Assembly (NCBI GenBank): GCA_013215145.1
Contig: JABSRP010000024.1
Location: 1-64,000 of the forward strand
Length of the DNA stretch: 64,000 nt
Source: Pseudobacteriovorax sp.
GTDB lineage: Bacteria; Bdellovibrionota_B; Oligoflexia; Oligoflexales; Oligoflexaceae
Reading direction: 5' to 3'
Below, piece by piece: positions 24,715 to 33,648 of this stretch. Under the pieces are notes generated by a model. It was not told where the DNA came from and ran no database searches. It saw only the letters and a list, made by a program, of their open reading frames with translations. The translations under genes were made by a program, and so were the position numbers. The first letter of the stretch is position 1. Each line of letters begins with the position of its first letter.

Positions 24715-26079
24715 ATGAAGCATTACATTGTCACTGGTTTCTATTTTTTTCTAGGGTTTCTTTTGACAGGATGTGGAGTTGAAATTGAATCGGATAGTGA
24801 ATTAAGTTCTAGTCTTGATCAAATACGGGAGCGAGCTCCCGCAGATCTGTCCCGCAGGACTCGGTGTGAATTGAACTCCAGACCGGCCAAAGATATTGAA
24901 GGAACTTTCCGTTCGAAGTCGATTAGATACGCTAACGCCGAGGAAATTTCCTATGATAACCCTAATTGGCAGAACAAGGGTAACCCATGGATCAGCTGGG
25001 AAGGTTTGAATGCATCGTTGCTGGACTACCCAGGATTCCCTGGGGGTAGTCGCTTCTTCCGCGTTGATCATCCTGTAAATTTACGCATTGCAGTGATTGA
25101 TGTGCGCATGATTGAGGGGGTTCCTCATTATCATTACCTAACCAATGAGACTGGTGGGAGTCCTATGGAACAATGGTCGACAACGAAGGCTATCTCTTCG
25201 CTGCATGCTGGGCTTATTCTCCGTCGTAAGGTGGGAATTGGTCTAAGATCTAAGGTCTTTGACAGCAGGAAAAAAAGCCAATGGCTAGGGGATATATTTA
25301 CCCGAATTGGCGTCACGAGTCACAATCCAACATCTAATTGGGTGAAATCAATTCCAGGGCCTGCCGCGAGCGATAATTTTGTATCTAACTGGTTGAATCC
25401 GGCATCGGAATTTGGAGGGCGTTATGGGCCTGGATTTGCGCAAATTGGATCTGAGTTTCGATATGGTGGTGATGGTGAAACACGCTCGCTAAGAAATCCG
25501 ATTCCCGGAAACTGGAATAGTTCTCCAGGGACCAATACTCTGACGCCTTTTGATATGGCGGAGTTTTGGAAACGAGTTGCCGTTAACACCCTGGATCCGA
25601 AAACCTGGATAAAAGACGAAAATTATAGTGTTCGCATAACCTCCTCTAGAGAAAGGCAGCGGCTCTTTTTCAACAGCCAACGCGTCTTCGGTATCAACAA
25701 CGAAGATCTAATTGTCTTTCTTTATGGCCGTGTCTTCTCAAGAGATATGGGAGGCTATCTCGCGGGTGGTTTAAAAAGTTCTGCCTTCGTAGCGGCATTT
25801 GGTGGGAAAGCATCACTGGATGACTTGTCCGAGGGTAGATGGCGACTTTTTGGAAAAACTGGATCAGGTTACAGCAACGAACGAGGCCGTGAAGAGTCAG
25901 CCTTTTCAGGATACTTTTGTCTTCCGGCTAATTCTGACCGAGTCTATGAACCGCATGGGCGTCTGGTCGCTTTTGCTATAAATGCCCAAACTAAAGAGCG
26001 TGGAAATGCAAGAAGGGTTCGAGATAGAGCCCTCCACAAAATGGTGGAGCAGGTACTTCCTGGGCTTAAAGGGAATTAA
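24715..26079 (+). CDS. Lipoprotein with serine beta-lactamase/transpeptidase-like motifs
   Basis: This 454-residue lipoprotein has the lipobox LLTGC (Cys20). A candidate SxxK motif (Ser155-Thr-Thr-Lys158 in MEQWSTTKAISSLHAG) and a KTG motif (residues 381-383 in RLFGKTGSGYSNERG) are both present, in the order and spacing expected for the serine beta-lactamase/penicillin-binding-protein fold. No clear SxN motif was found. It is longer than class A beta-lactamases and has Arg/Trp-rich inserts. It could be a D,D-peptidase, esterase or lactamase; the substrate cannot be stated. It is transcribed alone, divergent from the regulator operon. Confidence 0.65.
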   Translation: MKHYIVTGFYFFLGFLLTGCGVEIESDSELSSSLDQIRERAPADLSRRTRCELNSRPAKDIEGTFRSKSIRYANAEEISYDNPNWQNKGNPWISWEGLNASLLDYPGFPGGSRFFRVDHPVNLRIAVIDVRMIEGVPHYHYLTNETGGSPMEQWSTTKAISSLHAGLILRRKVGIGLRSKVFDSRKKSQWLGDIFTRIGVTSHNPTSNWVKSIPGPAASDNFVSNWLNPASEFGGRYGPGFAQIGSEFRYGGDGETRSLRNPIPGNWNSSPGTNTLTPFDMAEFWKRVAVNTLDPKTWIKDENYSVRITSSRERQRLFFNSQRVFGINNEDLIVFLYGRVFSRDMGGYLAGGLKSSAFVAAFGGKASLDDLSEGRWRLFGKTGSGYSNERGREESAFSGYFCLPANSDRVYEPHGRLVAFAINAQTKERGNARRVRDRALHKMVEQVLPGLKGN

Positions 26080-26298
26080 CTTTTTCCTTCTAGGTAGACA
26101 TGGCGACCTATACGTTTTTGTTTCTCCGAGAGTCTAGTCGTATCTGTTTCTGAAGAGACATGTAGACGACTGCTATCGTGACAAGAGTTACAAATTGTAC
26201 CAACTTAAATCGAAAAACTAAAGGATTGCTATATGAGCCCGGTAGCGATCTCTTTACGATGCTAATGGTAAAACACTCTCGTCTATTTGGAGATTCAC

Positions 26299-26778
26299 AT
26301 GAAATACTTTATTTTACTTTCGTTGTTGTCTTTTGGTTCTTCCTTGATGGCGGATACATCATCAGAACTCGTTGCTCCCAAAAGTGATTTAATCCTTCGA
26401 CATGCGAGGGCATCTCAGCCTGTGCTTAGATCCGATGGACTTTATACCGTCCCGATAAAGGTGAGTATTACCAATGGAGGAAAGTCTGTGATCAGCCCAT
26501 TCAAGGTTGGTGTTGTTCATCAAATCGCAGGAGTCAATCAGGATGAAGATGATATCTGGTTCCTTCCTCGAGAAGTAAAGGTGTTGGGATTGAAAAAAAA
26601 TGAAACTCTTACCGTCAAACTTAAGCTGGTAACAAGGCAATCTTGGATCGAATTTGGAATTGATGCCCTTGTAAAAGTTGATAGTTGTTATTTTAAAAGT
26701 CCTGAATCTAACGTTTGCCGTATACTTGAAACCAATGAAGACAATAATTTAAGGATCATTCGGGACATTCAACTTTAG
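26299..26778 (+). CDS. Secreted CARDB-like beta-sandwich protein
   Basis: This protein of about 159 residues has a signal peptide (MKYFILLSLLSFGSSLMA). The mature domain follows the CARDB/Ig-like pattern: LYTVPIKVSITNGGKSVISPFKVGVVHQIAG, then VLGLKKNETLTVKLKLV and the terminal ETNEDNNLRIIRDI, where VDxxxxVxEtNEdNN is a typical CARDB ending. Two cysteines (VDSCYF, NVCRIL) may form a disulfide. The start at ATG 26299 follows GGAG with good spacing; an ATG at 26287 lies upstream. The function is probably adhesion or protein-protein contact. Confidence 0.75.
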   Translation: MKYFILLSLLSFGSSLMADTSSELVAPKSDLILRHARASQPVLRSDGLYTVPIKVSITNGGKSVISPFKVGVVHQIAGVNQDEDDIWFLPREVKVLGLKKNETLTVKLKLVTRQSWIEFGIDALVKVDSCYFKSPESNVCRILETNEDNNLRIIRDIQL

Positions 26779-26909
26779 CCCTTGTAGCGAAGGTGGCGAT
26801 TACTGTTCATTTTTATACCAATAATTGCAGATATATAGTCCTAATTTTTGTGATCTAAGGGTTTTGCACCAACTTTCTCCTAATGTTCCCCTCATAATTT
26901 ACCGTTATA

Positions 26910-26929
26910 GTGAGTGAGTAGTCACTCAC
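26910..26929. promoter_or_regulatory. TetR-type operator palindrome
   Basis: GTGAGTGA-GTAG-TCACTCAC is a perfect 8-base inverted repeat with a 4-base spacer, 15 bases before the TetR-type gene start. Palindromes of the TGAGTGA/TCACTCA kind are classic binding sites of TetR-family repressors, so autoregulation of the TetR/metallo-beta-lactamase operon is likely. Confidence 0.8.
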
Positions 26930-26944
26930 GAGGGTCTTAGTTTT

Positions 26945-27502
26945 ATGAACACGCGAGAATTATTACTAAAAACTGCAATCAGGCTTTTTTCTGAGAGAGG
27001 TTTTGACCGAACCTCGACAAGTCTGATTTCCAAAACGGCGGAATTGGGCACCGGAACCCTCTTTAAGCACTTTTCTTCAAAGGAAGATCTTATCGACGAG
27101 GCTTATATTCACTGTAAGGGCCTATTCGCTGAGGGCATAAGGCCTCAGATAAATATGGATGGCAGCTGCAGAGAGTCCTTAGAATCTCTTTGGACTTCAG
27201 GAATCGCCTGGGTATTTGAGAACTCTTTGGAGTATTCCTTTCTGATGCAATTTGAATCTTCCACCGTGGCCTCCCGGCTAGCCCAGGATAAAGTCCACGA
27301 GAAGCTTAAGTTTATTAACGAGATCTTGGAAAAGGGCATTCAAAACGGTCGCATCGTTGATCTCCCAGTACATTTCCTCTTAGCTTTGCTCGGCGCTCAG
27401 TTTAAAGCGGCCTTTCTATACATGAACGATAACCCAGAAGAGCCTAGGGAGCAGTGGATAAAAACTACCTTTGAGCTAGCTTGGAAAGGAATCAAAACAT
27501 GA
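26945..27502 (+). CDS. TetR/AcrR family transcriptional repressor
   Basis: This 185-residue TetR-type protein has the N-terminal DNA-binding domain LLLKTAIRLFSERGFDRTSTSLISKTAELGTGTLFKHFSSKEDLIDEAY, in which the HTH is unmistakable, and a helical ligand domain. It begins 15 bases after a perfect palindrome, which should be its own operator. The stop overlaps the start of the metallo-beta-lactamase lipoprotein gene (ACATGA), so the two are co-translated and the lipoprotein is the probable target. The inducer is unknown. Confidence 0.92.
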   Translation: MNTRELLLKTAIRLFSERGFDRTSTSLISKTAELGTGTLFKHFSSKEDLIDEAYIHCKGLFAEGIRPQINMDGSCRESLESLWTSGIAWVFENSLEYSFLMQFESSTVASRLAQDKVHEKLKFINEILEKGIQNGRIVDLPVHFLLALLGAQFKAAFLYMNDNPEEPREQWIKTTFELAWKGIKT

Positions 27503-28581
27503 AGAAATTTACGAAAACGTTTACCACAGCCCTGGTTGCGCTCACGTCCCTAGCGATGATTGGCTGTTCCTCTTTTGGTTCAAAACCCGAAGGAGATCAG
27601 ATGAAGGCGTTAGAGTCATCTCCTCAATTCAAGGGCGATAAATTTGGCAACGTGCCGCCGACTGTAGATACCATGGAAATGGGTATGTTCGCCCTTTTAT
27701 GGGAATTTCTATTCAAAAGCCGCAAACCATCAGAACCCCTACCTTCGGTAAAGCCGGTTTTTGCCAGTACCCTGACAGCTGATCAATTGAATGTATACTG
27801 GTTAGGTCATTCGACTCTCATTATCGAAACTGGGGGTAAAAGGTTTATTACTGACCCTATATTTGGATCGGCTTCGCCCTTTAGTTTTTTAATGACTCGG
27901 TTACAGCCTGCACCGATTGCATTTGAGGAACTACCCGAGATTCATGGAGTCTTGATATCTCACGATCATTATGATCATTTAGAAATGCCAACTGTAAAGA
28001 AATTTGCGGCCAAGGGAGTCCCGTTCTTTGTTCCTCTAGGGGTAGGGTCTCATTTGAGAGGTTGGGGAGTCTCCGAGGACTTGATTAATGAGATGGATTG
28101 GTGGGATGAAAAGGTACTCGATGGAGTCACGATTGCTTGTACTCCGTCTCGTCATTTTTCCGGTCGTGGCCTATCCGATGGCAACAGTACTCTTTGGAGT
28201 TCGTGGTCGATCATTGGTGATAAAAAGCGGTTCTTTTACTCTGGAGATACAGCCTACTCTCCTCATTTCAAAGCCATTGGTGAAAAGTATGGACCCTTCG
28301 ATATCGCAGCTATGGAAAATGGTGCCTATAATGAAAATTGGAGTGATGTTCACCTATTTCCAGAGCAATCTGTTCAGGCAAGTTTGGAAGTTCAGGCGAA
28401 AGCGATGATTCCAGTGCATTGGGGTATGTATGATCTTGCTTTACATGATTGGTTTGAACCCATCAAGCGAGCGGTGCAGCACGGTGATAAGATCGGAGCT
28501 AATGTATTAACTCCACAGATTGGTCAGACGATTCGCCTGGAAGAAAAAAGTGTGTTGAGTCGATGGTGGGGTATGTTGTGA
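27499..28581 (+). CDS. Metallo-beta-lactamase-fold lipoprotein (RomA/NAPE-PLD-like)
   Basis: This 360-residue lipoprotein has the lipobox AMIGC (Cys23). The MBL metal motif is in ISHDHYDHLEMPT (HxHxDH), with later ligands in SRHFSGRG, FYSGDTAYSP and PVHWGMYDLALHDW. The WLGHSTLIIETGGKRFITDPIF start is typical of the RomA/UlaG/NAPE-phospholipase-D-like branch, which suggests a membrane-associated hydrolase for a phospholipid-like or lactone substrate. Its ATG overlaps the end of the TetR-type gene, and AAAGGAA precedes it. Expression should follow release of the TetR-type repressor from the upstream palindrome. Confidence 0.87.
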   Translation: MKKFTKTFTTALVALTSLAMIGCSSFGSKPEGDQMKALESSPQFKGDKFGNVPPTVDTMEMGMFALLWEFLFKSRKPSEPLPSVKPVFASTLTADQLNVYWLGHSTLIIETGGKRFITDPIFGSASPFSFLMTRLQPAPIAFEELPEIHGVLISHDHYDHLEMPTVKKFAAKGVPFFVPLGVGSHLRGWGVSEDLINEMDWWDEKVLDGVTIACTPSRHFSGRGLSDGNSTLWSSWSIIGDKKRFFYSGDTAYSPHFKAIGEKYGPFDIAAMENGAYNENWSDVHLFPEQSVQASLEVQAKAMIPVHWGMYDLALHDWFEPIKRAVQHGDKIGANVLTPQIGQTIRLEEKSVLSRWWGML

Positions 28582-28683
28582 TCGCTTGGCGAAGGGCCGC
28601 TTCAACTCCTGGTCCTTGCCTTACATGGGATCTATGAAGGTCAATCAAAAGTTTCAAGGTTAGATCGTCCATCGTTCCCCCCT

Positions 28684-28726
28684 AGGAGCTAGGTTCCATA
28701 GGAGTTGGAAAGCTAGGCTAGCTCCT
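28684..28726. terminator. Inverted repeat between convergent genes
   Basis: AGGAGCTAG at 28684-28692 and CTAGCTCCT at 28718-28726 are exact reverse complements around a 25-base interval. They sit at the meeting point of the metallo-beta-lactamase gene and the small membrane-protein gene, whose end they overlap. A bidirectional terminator is plausible; no long U-tract is present. Confidence 0.4.
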
Positions 28727-28955
28727 TAGCATCGCTAGCCTTGAGCCGTTCATTGTCCTCTTTGATTTTCGCATAGTCCTCAGAGAGTGAGGCAAACTTT
28801 TTTTGTGTCTCTTTAAGTTGCGCGGACAACTTCGTCTCGCTGCGCCACTTCTCTAGCTCCAAAGAATTTACGGCTACAGAAAGTCTCAGCCACTTATAGA
28901 AAGCGATCAAACTTAAAAAAAGATATAGAGGTATAGCGAGCAGTAAAAGTTCCAC
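28713..28955 (-). CDS. Small membrane protein with coiled-coil tail
   Basis: This 80-residue protein has one N-terminal membrane helix (MELLLLAIPLYLFLSLIAFYKWL) and a highly charged heptad-like helix to the end (LEKWRSETKLSAQLKETQKKFASLSEDYAKIKEDNERLKA). No family is recognised. It lies downstream of, and on the same strand as, the regulator gene at 29053 with a 97-base gap, so it could be its co-transcribed partner. A scaffold or assembly role is a guess. Confidence 0.65.
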   Translation of the reverse strand: MELLLLAIPLYLFLSLIAFYKWLRLSVAVNSLELEKWRSETKLSAQLKETQKKFASLSEDYAKIKEDNERLKASDAKELA

Positions 28956-29052
28956 GATGTTTTCCTAATCTCAAAAAGCTAAGCCAAAATGAATAGGTGA
29001 AGCTTGAGTATTGAGCCACCTCTATCTATCAATTTCTCTCAAAAACTTCAAA

Positions 29053-29901
29053 TTAGGTGACACGTTTTCGGGCAATAGGCGCATCAACTGGGCCGTGTTT
29101 CGCTCTTAGCGGAAAGTAATCGAGGCAAAAAGAATAGATTTCCTCATCGGGGTCATGCTCGTTGATGGAGCGAGTATCCGCGATAAATTCAATAATGCGA
29201 TCCCTTAATAAGAGGGCGTTTTCTTTTGATAAACCGACGACGGATGTGTAGTGGCAGGCCTGCTCATCCACAGGAAATATTTTATTGATGCTCTTGAGTC
29301 TCCAGTTCTTATGGTGCTGACGATCATCGCAGCTATTACGGGCTATATGGAAATCGGTTCCGAGTGCGATCCAGCCAGTCTCTGCCTTCTCTATCAGATT
29401 CGCCTGCATTAAAGTGTCAATAGCATGTGAGCATAAAGACTCCGTTAAATCCAGGTACTGAGCTACTTCAGAGATTGTTTTTGTCTGGCCAGTCATAATC
29501 AGAATATGAATGGCAGAGTAGTACCAGTCGCCAAAATACTCCTTAGGAAAACTGCCTTTTTTCGTATTCTTGGATAGATGATGCTCAACCTTGAGGATCT
29601 TTTTTTGGTTGTCGCTAATGCGGCGCCGGAGAATAAGCTTAAGCTCTTGGGTGGCTGCTCGCTCTAGGGCTAACAAATCCAGGAAAATCTCAGCGTAGGT
29701 ACCTGTTTCGCCCCAAAACCCTAGAAGCTTTGCTCCTTGGTCCATGGTCAAGTCCAGTTCCCCTTTGAGAATCCGTGAAAACTGCGAGCGTTGGCAGCCG
29801 ACAGCTTCTGACATCCGGCTTTGGTATCCTCGCTGATCCTTAAAGGCTTCGATGAACCCAGAAATTATCTGCCTGTAATCAGTGGCTTGCCAGTTAATCA
29901 T
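29053..29901 (-). CDS. TIGR02147 family regulator (DUF4423)
   Basis: This 282-residue regulator has an N-terminal HTH (GYQSRMSEAVGCQRSQFSRILKGELDLTMDQGAKLLGFW) and a DUF4423 region with FGDWYYSAIHILIMTGQTKTISEVAQYLDLTESLCSHAIDTLMQANLIEK. It ends IYSFCLDYFPL, which matches the family's usual ending. It parallels the gene at 23619. It is divergent from a small exported protein at 30063, and the intergenic region contains two copies of an imperfect 26-base direct repeat that could be its binding sites. Confidence 0.83.
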   Translation of the reverse strand: MINWQATDYRQIISGFIEAFKDQRGYQSRMSEAVGCQRSQFSRILKGELDLTMDQGAKLLGFWGETGTYAEIFLDLLALERAATQELKLILRRRISDNQKKILKVEHHLSKNTKKGSFPKEYFGDWYYSAIHILIMTGQTKTISEVAQYLDLTESLCSHAIDTLMQANLIEKAETGWIALGTDFHIARNSCDDRQHHKNWRLKSINKIFPVDEQACHYTSVVGLSKENALLLRDRIIEFIADTRSINEHDPDEEIYSFCLDYFPLRAKHGPVDAPIARKRVT

Positions 29902-29932
29902 AAAGGATCCAACAAGAATATATAAATGAGTT

Positions 29933-30063
29933 ACCCAAACTTAGGTAACTGTATCCTACAACAACCTTTTAATGTATGGCAGATTTGATAGGGTTGATCT
30001 CGCAAAAAGAGGTGGATCACTGAGCCAAATCTTGACAACCTAAATTTGGAGAACCGTATCCTA
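29933..30063. promoter_or_regulatory. Divergent promoter with an imperfect 26-base direct repeat
   Basis: 29933-29958 and 30038-30063 match at 20 of 26 positions; the shared core is AAC-GTATCCTA preceded by ACC-AAA-TT-G. The copies lie 105 bases apart, near each gene's start. The second copy ends at the ATG of the exported-protein gene. Two operator sites flanking a divergent promoter would fit autoregulation by the TIGR02147-type protein. Confidence 0.45.
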
Positions 30064-30554
30064 TGAAAACTATGAATCTTTGGTGTAAAGCGTGGTCACT
30101 ATCAGTCGCAGGACTCGCAGCCTGTAGTGCATTGGCAGGAGTCAACGTAGTCTCTTCTGGTGTCGATATCAATCAAGATCCCTATCAGGCAAAATCAAGC
30201 CTCGAGCTAGTTTGTGAAAGTGATCGAGATGTTTCATTCCTATTGGTGCAGACCTCTGCAACTGATGCAGAGTTTGCTTTGCAGGGGACTTGGCTAAATT
30301 TTGGGCCTGGAGTTTTTAACTGTGGGGGGCTGGTTGAAAACTGTCCCAAGTTTAGAAACCATTTCGATCTAGTTGGTATCGCTGATCAGTCGTTGAGCGG
30401 GTGGGAGCAAACTCAGGAGATTGAAATCTCGGGTGAATGGGGGGCCTTGCGTTTAGACGGCTCTATCGAAAGAGGGTTTATTGGTGATTTTTATATACAA
30501 GAGGATGGTCGGAAGACGTTCTCTTCAGGTGTCAGTTGTGAGCTAAACATCTAG
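30063..30554 (+). CDS. Small exported hypothetical protein
   Basis: This 163-residue protein has a signal peptide (MNLWCKAWSLSVAGLAACSALAG). The mature domain looks beta-rich: VNVVSSGVDINQDPYQAKSSLELVCESDRDVSFLLVQTS, then FNCGGLVENCPKF and a final SGVSCELNI. Cysteines in the mature part (CESD, NCGG, ENCP, VSCEL) suggest disulfides. No family is recognised. It is divergent from the TIGR02147-type regulator at 29053 and shares its promoter region, which makes it the regulator's likely target. Confidence 0.7.
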   Translation: MKTMNLWCKAWSLSVAGLAACSALAGVNVVSSGVDINQDPYQAKSSLELVCESDRDVSFLLVQTSATDAEFALQGTWLNFGPGVFNCGGLVENCPKFRNHFDLVGIADQSLSGWEQTQEIEISGEWGALRLDGSIERGFIGDFYIQEDGRKTFSSGVSCELNI

Positions 30555-30681
30555 AGATGAAGAATTTTGATAAACCTGTGTTGATTTGATCAAATAATGA
30601 TCTTAGCGCAGGTGCTTACTATAAACAAAAAAATAAATTCTAGCTCCCATAGGCAATATCTATAGCTTAATTTCAAGTAGC

Positions 30682-32619
30682 ATGCGTCGATGTCTATCCG
30701 TTGACTTTTTTCTAGGGATATTGACTTTGTACAGACGATTCTTAATCTTCGTCCTAGCTTTCATGTCGAGCTCGCTAGCCTTTGCGCAGGATAGGGTGGA
30801 CATCGATGTGTCTCAGAGCTCCTATGAAGGGCGTTTTCTGGGAAAATATACCTCTTGGTATCGAGGAAATGAGTCTATTGACACTGTGACTAGAGACGAT
30901 TTTGCCTCTGAATTTATCCCTGGAAATCAGGATCTCATCAATGTGGGTACAACGGATGACGTCGTATGGTACAAATTTCGTTTAACCAACCTGTCTGATC
31001 AATCTCGGTCTATTTTTCTCTACGAGGATTTTAATGTCACTGAGATTGCTGAGGTCTACAAGGGCCGGGAACTTGTTGGTGAGATTGTCTACTCAGATAC
31101 CCTATACGAGCGCAAGATTACCTTAGCTATGAAACCATATGAAACAGCCACATTTTATTATAAAAAGAGGACTCAAGGAGCACCCAATCAGTCCAGTTGG
31201 ACACTTTGGTCAGATTTAGCCTCGGTCAATCGTCACATAAGCAAGAATGAAAAACAATACACCGTGATGCAGACTATATTCACTATGAGCCTTCTGGTGA
31301 CTACGATGTTTCTCTTTGCGTATAGAAGAAAAGTCTATTTTTATTATATGGGTTACTTAGCCTCACTTTTCTTCTATACCAACTGGATTTGGGCTACAGG
31401 CTATATCCCTTGGATTACCGAACACGGACAGTTATTAATTATTTCACTCTCTATCTTTTCCATCTTATTCGTTGCCGAATTTCTTGAGATTAAACGAAAC
31501 TCAAAATTTATGCTCGGTTTTTACAGATCGTTGTTGGCTTTGTTTCTTTTGACAATATTTGTTTTTTTCGCGCCGTTCCATGATGGCGAATACTCTGTTT
31601 TAATGATTGTAAGCTTCAGCTCCCTATTCGTGCTGGGGACGGTATCATATTCACTTTTGCTTTTTCTGAGGAAAAAAGAGCGGCATATTTTTTTGGTTTC
31701 CATTGCCTTTGGCTCGTTCTTGACTGCGATATCGATTCAGTATTTAATGTGGTACGACTATATTCCTCTTCTATCCAATAATCTGGTTCTTTACGGCTCT
31801 ACCATTGAGAACCTGTTGATGCTAGTAGCCATGGGCGATAAAATTAGGCTCACCCAAAAGAGCTTGATCGATAGTTACCAGGAAGTTCAACATAGTTATC
31901 AGCAGCTAGGTAAGGTTTTCTACCCGCATCAGATTGATTTGGTGCAGCAAGGATCGGAATTAGAGACAACTATGCCGACACATCCTTCAAATGGTTTTGT
32001 AATTTCGTTCGATATTGTGGGCTCGTCTAGCCTTAAACACAGAAACTTGAAGGAGTTTCTTGAAAAGACGATTGGAGACTGTATGAATATTCTACGAGAG
32101 GGTTATGATCCTTCATTGCTTTGCTCCAATGGTTATCGGATCAAGGAAATGGGTGATGGATTTCTTTGCTCTGTGGGGTATCCTTTTTCGGCTACGAACA
32201 ATCTGAAGGCTGCTGATTTGGCTCTGACATTAACAGAACGATTTGTCCAGGTTCTGGATCTATGCGCTGAAGACTATGGTTTTGACGAACCGGTCTTTTG
32301 CGGAATGGGTGTAGCCTTTGGTAATCTGCAGGGATACTACCCCATGTGCGGTACCAAGGAATATGATCTGTTTGGTCGTGGTATTATTTTAGCCACTAGA
32401 TACGAAGCCATGAGAAAGCTCATACTGACAGATAGTTCTGGTCATAAAACTTTCCTACAAACCGAGGTCTATGAACAGCTTTCGGAACCTTTGAAAAAGC
32501 ACTTTAAGCTATTTCAGTTACCTGAGGGGAAAAGAGTGCGAGATGATAATGCCTCCGAACTGTATTATCGGATTTATAATCCTAGTGAGGAAAACTCTAA
32601 CTTGAAGAATGCCTCTTAG
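30682..32619 (+). CDS. 7TMR-DISM receptor with class III adenylate/guanylate cyclase-like domain
   Basis: This 645-residue receptor has a signal peptide and an extracellular 7TMR-DISM sensory domain (about residues 40-180, with WYKFRLTNLSDQSRSIFLY). Seven membrane helices follow (about 195-390), then a short coiled linker. The C-terminal nucleotidyl-cyclase domain starts at FDIVGSSS near residue 440. Metal-binding Asp444 and Asp492 (KEMGDGF, with substrate Lys488) are present, the YDLFG Asp typical of adenylate cyclases is present, and the transition-state Arg in ILATRYE (about residue 573) is present. The usual Asn of VNLASR is replaced by Ile, so activity may be altered. The start codon is uncertain, because the ribosome binding site is weak. 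Confidence 0.8.
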   Translation: MRRCLSVDFFLGILTLYRRFLIFVLAFMSSSLAFAQDRVDIDVSQSSYEGRFLGKYTSWYRGNESIDTVTRDDFASEFIPGNQDLINVGTTDDVVWYKFRLTNLSDQSRSIFLYEDFNVTEIAEVYKGRELVGEIVYSDTLYERKITLAMKPYETATFYYKKRTQGAPNQSSWTLWSDLASVNRHISKNEKQYTVMQTIFTMSLLVTTMFLFAYRRKVYFYYMGYLASLFFYTNWIWATGYIPWITEHGQLLIISLSIFSILFVAEFLEIKRNSKFMLGFYRSLLALFLLTIFVFFAPFHDGEYSVLMIVSFSSLFVLGTVSYSLLLFLRKKERHIFLVSIAFGSFLTAISIQYLMWYDYIPLLSNNLVLYGSTIENLLMLVAMGDKIRLTQKSLIDSYQEVQHSYQQLGKVFYPHQIDLVQQGSELETTMPTHPSNGFVISFDIVGSSSLKHRNLKEFLEKTIGDCMNILREGYDPSLLCSNGYRIKEMGDGFLCSVGYPFSATNNLKAADLALTLTERFVQVLDLCAEDYGFDEPVFCGMGVAFGNLQGYYPMCGTKEYDLFGRGIILATRYEAMRKLILTDSSGHKTFLQTEVYEQLSEPLKKHFKLFQLPEGKRVRDDNASELYYRIYNPSEENSNLKNAS

Positions 32620-32631
32620 AATATCTATGTC

Positions 32632-33504
32632 TTACGAATTCCTTGCCTCTCTTGCAAATGCTTCCCATATTTTCTGCTGCCAAGGATTAGCATACTGACT
32701 CTTTCTTGTAATGATTTCGATACCAGCCTCTAGTTGATTGATTTTAGGCCACTGGAGTGGTATCAGCCGCGATGCCGCAGACTCAGGATAAAAGCCAACT
32801 CCGAGACCGGCTCGAATTGCCGCTAATGCACCATCAGGTTCAGTAATCACATGATCAGCAAATAACTCATTTTCATCCAACCTGTTTTTTTTGAATAGGT
32901 AACGAAGTGCGGTGGCGTTGTGATCGAAATCTATTTTAGTGTGTTTTAAGAATTCGGCCTTACTACTTGGGTTTCCATAGCGAGCAATGTATTCTTTGCT
33001 CGCAACTAGTATGTTTTTTTGCTTGAGAAATATCTGATGCAGGCACTCTTGACGTCTTCTGATAAAAACAACAAAACCGAAATCAAGTTCACCTTTGAAG
33101 AGCGCGGTCTCAATTTGATCCCTTTCCATATAGCGTAGAGTGAATCTTAGATTCGGATAGAGCATTTTTAGTTTGCTAAGCGTCTCAAATAGCGATTGTG
33201 TTGTGACCCAGTTGAATAGTCCTATTCTGACCTCACCTTCCATTTCTATAATACCGCCTTCAGTGATTTTTTTAAGACGATCAAAATGAGGTTCTATCTC
33301 CTCCAGCAATTCCTGACCCTGACGACTGAGAGTAAATCTACCTTGTTTTCGTATCACGAGTTCTGAACCAAGAAGATACTCCAAGTCTCTTAGTTTTTTG
33401 GATAGTGCTGGTTGGGTTAAATTAAGCTTTTCGGCTGCCGCTGAGGGCCCACCAAGTCTTGCCATCAAATAAAAGGCATGAAGTTTGTCGTAGTCTTGAA
33501 ACAT
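32632..33504 (-). CDS. LysR family transcriptional regulator
   Basis: This 290-residue LysR-type regulator has the N-terminal winged HTH (KLHAFYLMARLGGPSAAAEKLNLTQPALSKKLRDLEYLLGSELVIRKQGRFTLSRQGQEL) and a periplasmic-binding-like effector domain (VRIGLFNWVTTQSLFETLSKL, ADHVITEPDGALAAIRAGLGVGFYPES). The ATG follows AAGGAGGGG. It is divergent from a small membrane protein at 33649, its most likely target. The A+T-rich gap carries ATAAnnnnnnnTTAT-like half-sites. The effector is unknown. Confidence 0.9.
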   Translation of the reverse strand: MFQDYDKLHAFYLMARLGGPSAAAEKLNLTQPALSKKLRDLEYLLGSELVIRKQGRFTLSRQGQELLEEIEPHFDRLKKITEGGIIEMEGEVRIGLFNWVTTQSLFETLSKLKMLYPNLRFTLRYMERDQIETALFKGELDFGFVVFIRRRQECLHQIFLKQKNILVASKEYIARYGNPSSKAEFLKHTKIDFDHNATALRYLFKKNRLDENELFADHVITEPDGALAAIRAGLGVGFYPESAASRLIPLQWPKINQLEAGIEIITRKSQYANPWQQKIWEAFAREARNS

Positions 33505-33648
33505 GTCTTTTCCCCTCCTTCATGATATAAATATAAGTTATATTATTATAGATAAATATGATTTCAAATTATTATTAAGCTGTCCGATTATTCTCATATC
33601 AGCAAACGAACTGAGCCTGTTCTTAATAAATTTTCGAAGGAGAAAGCA

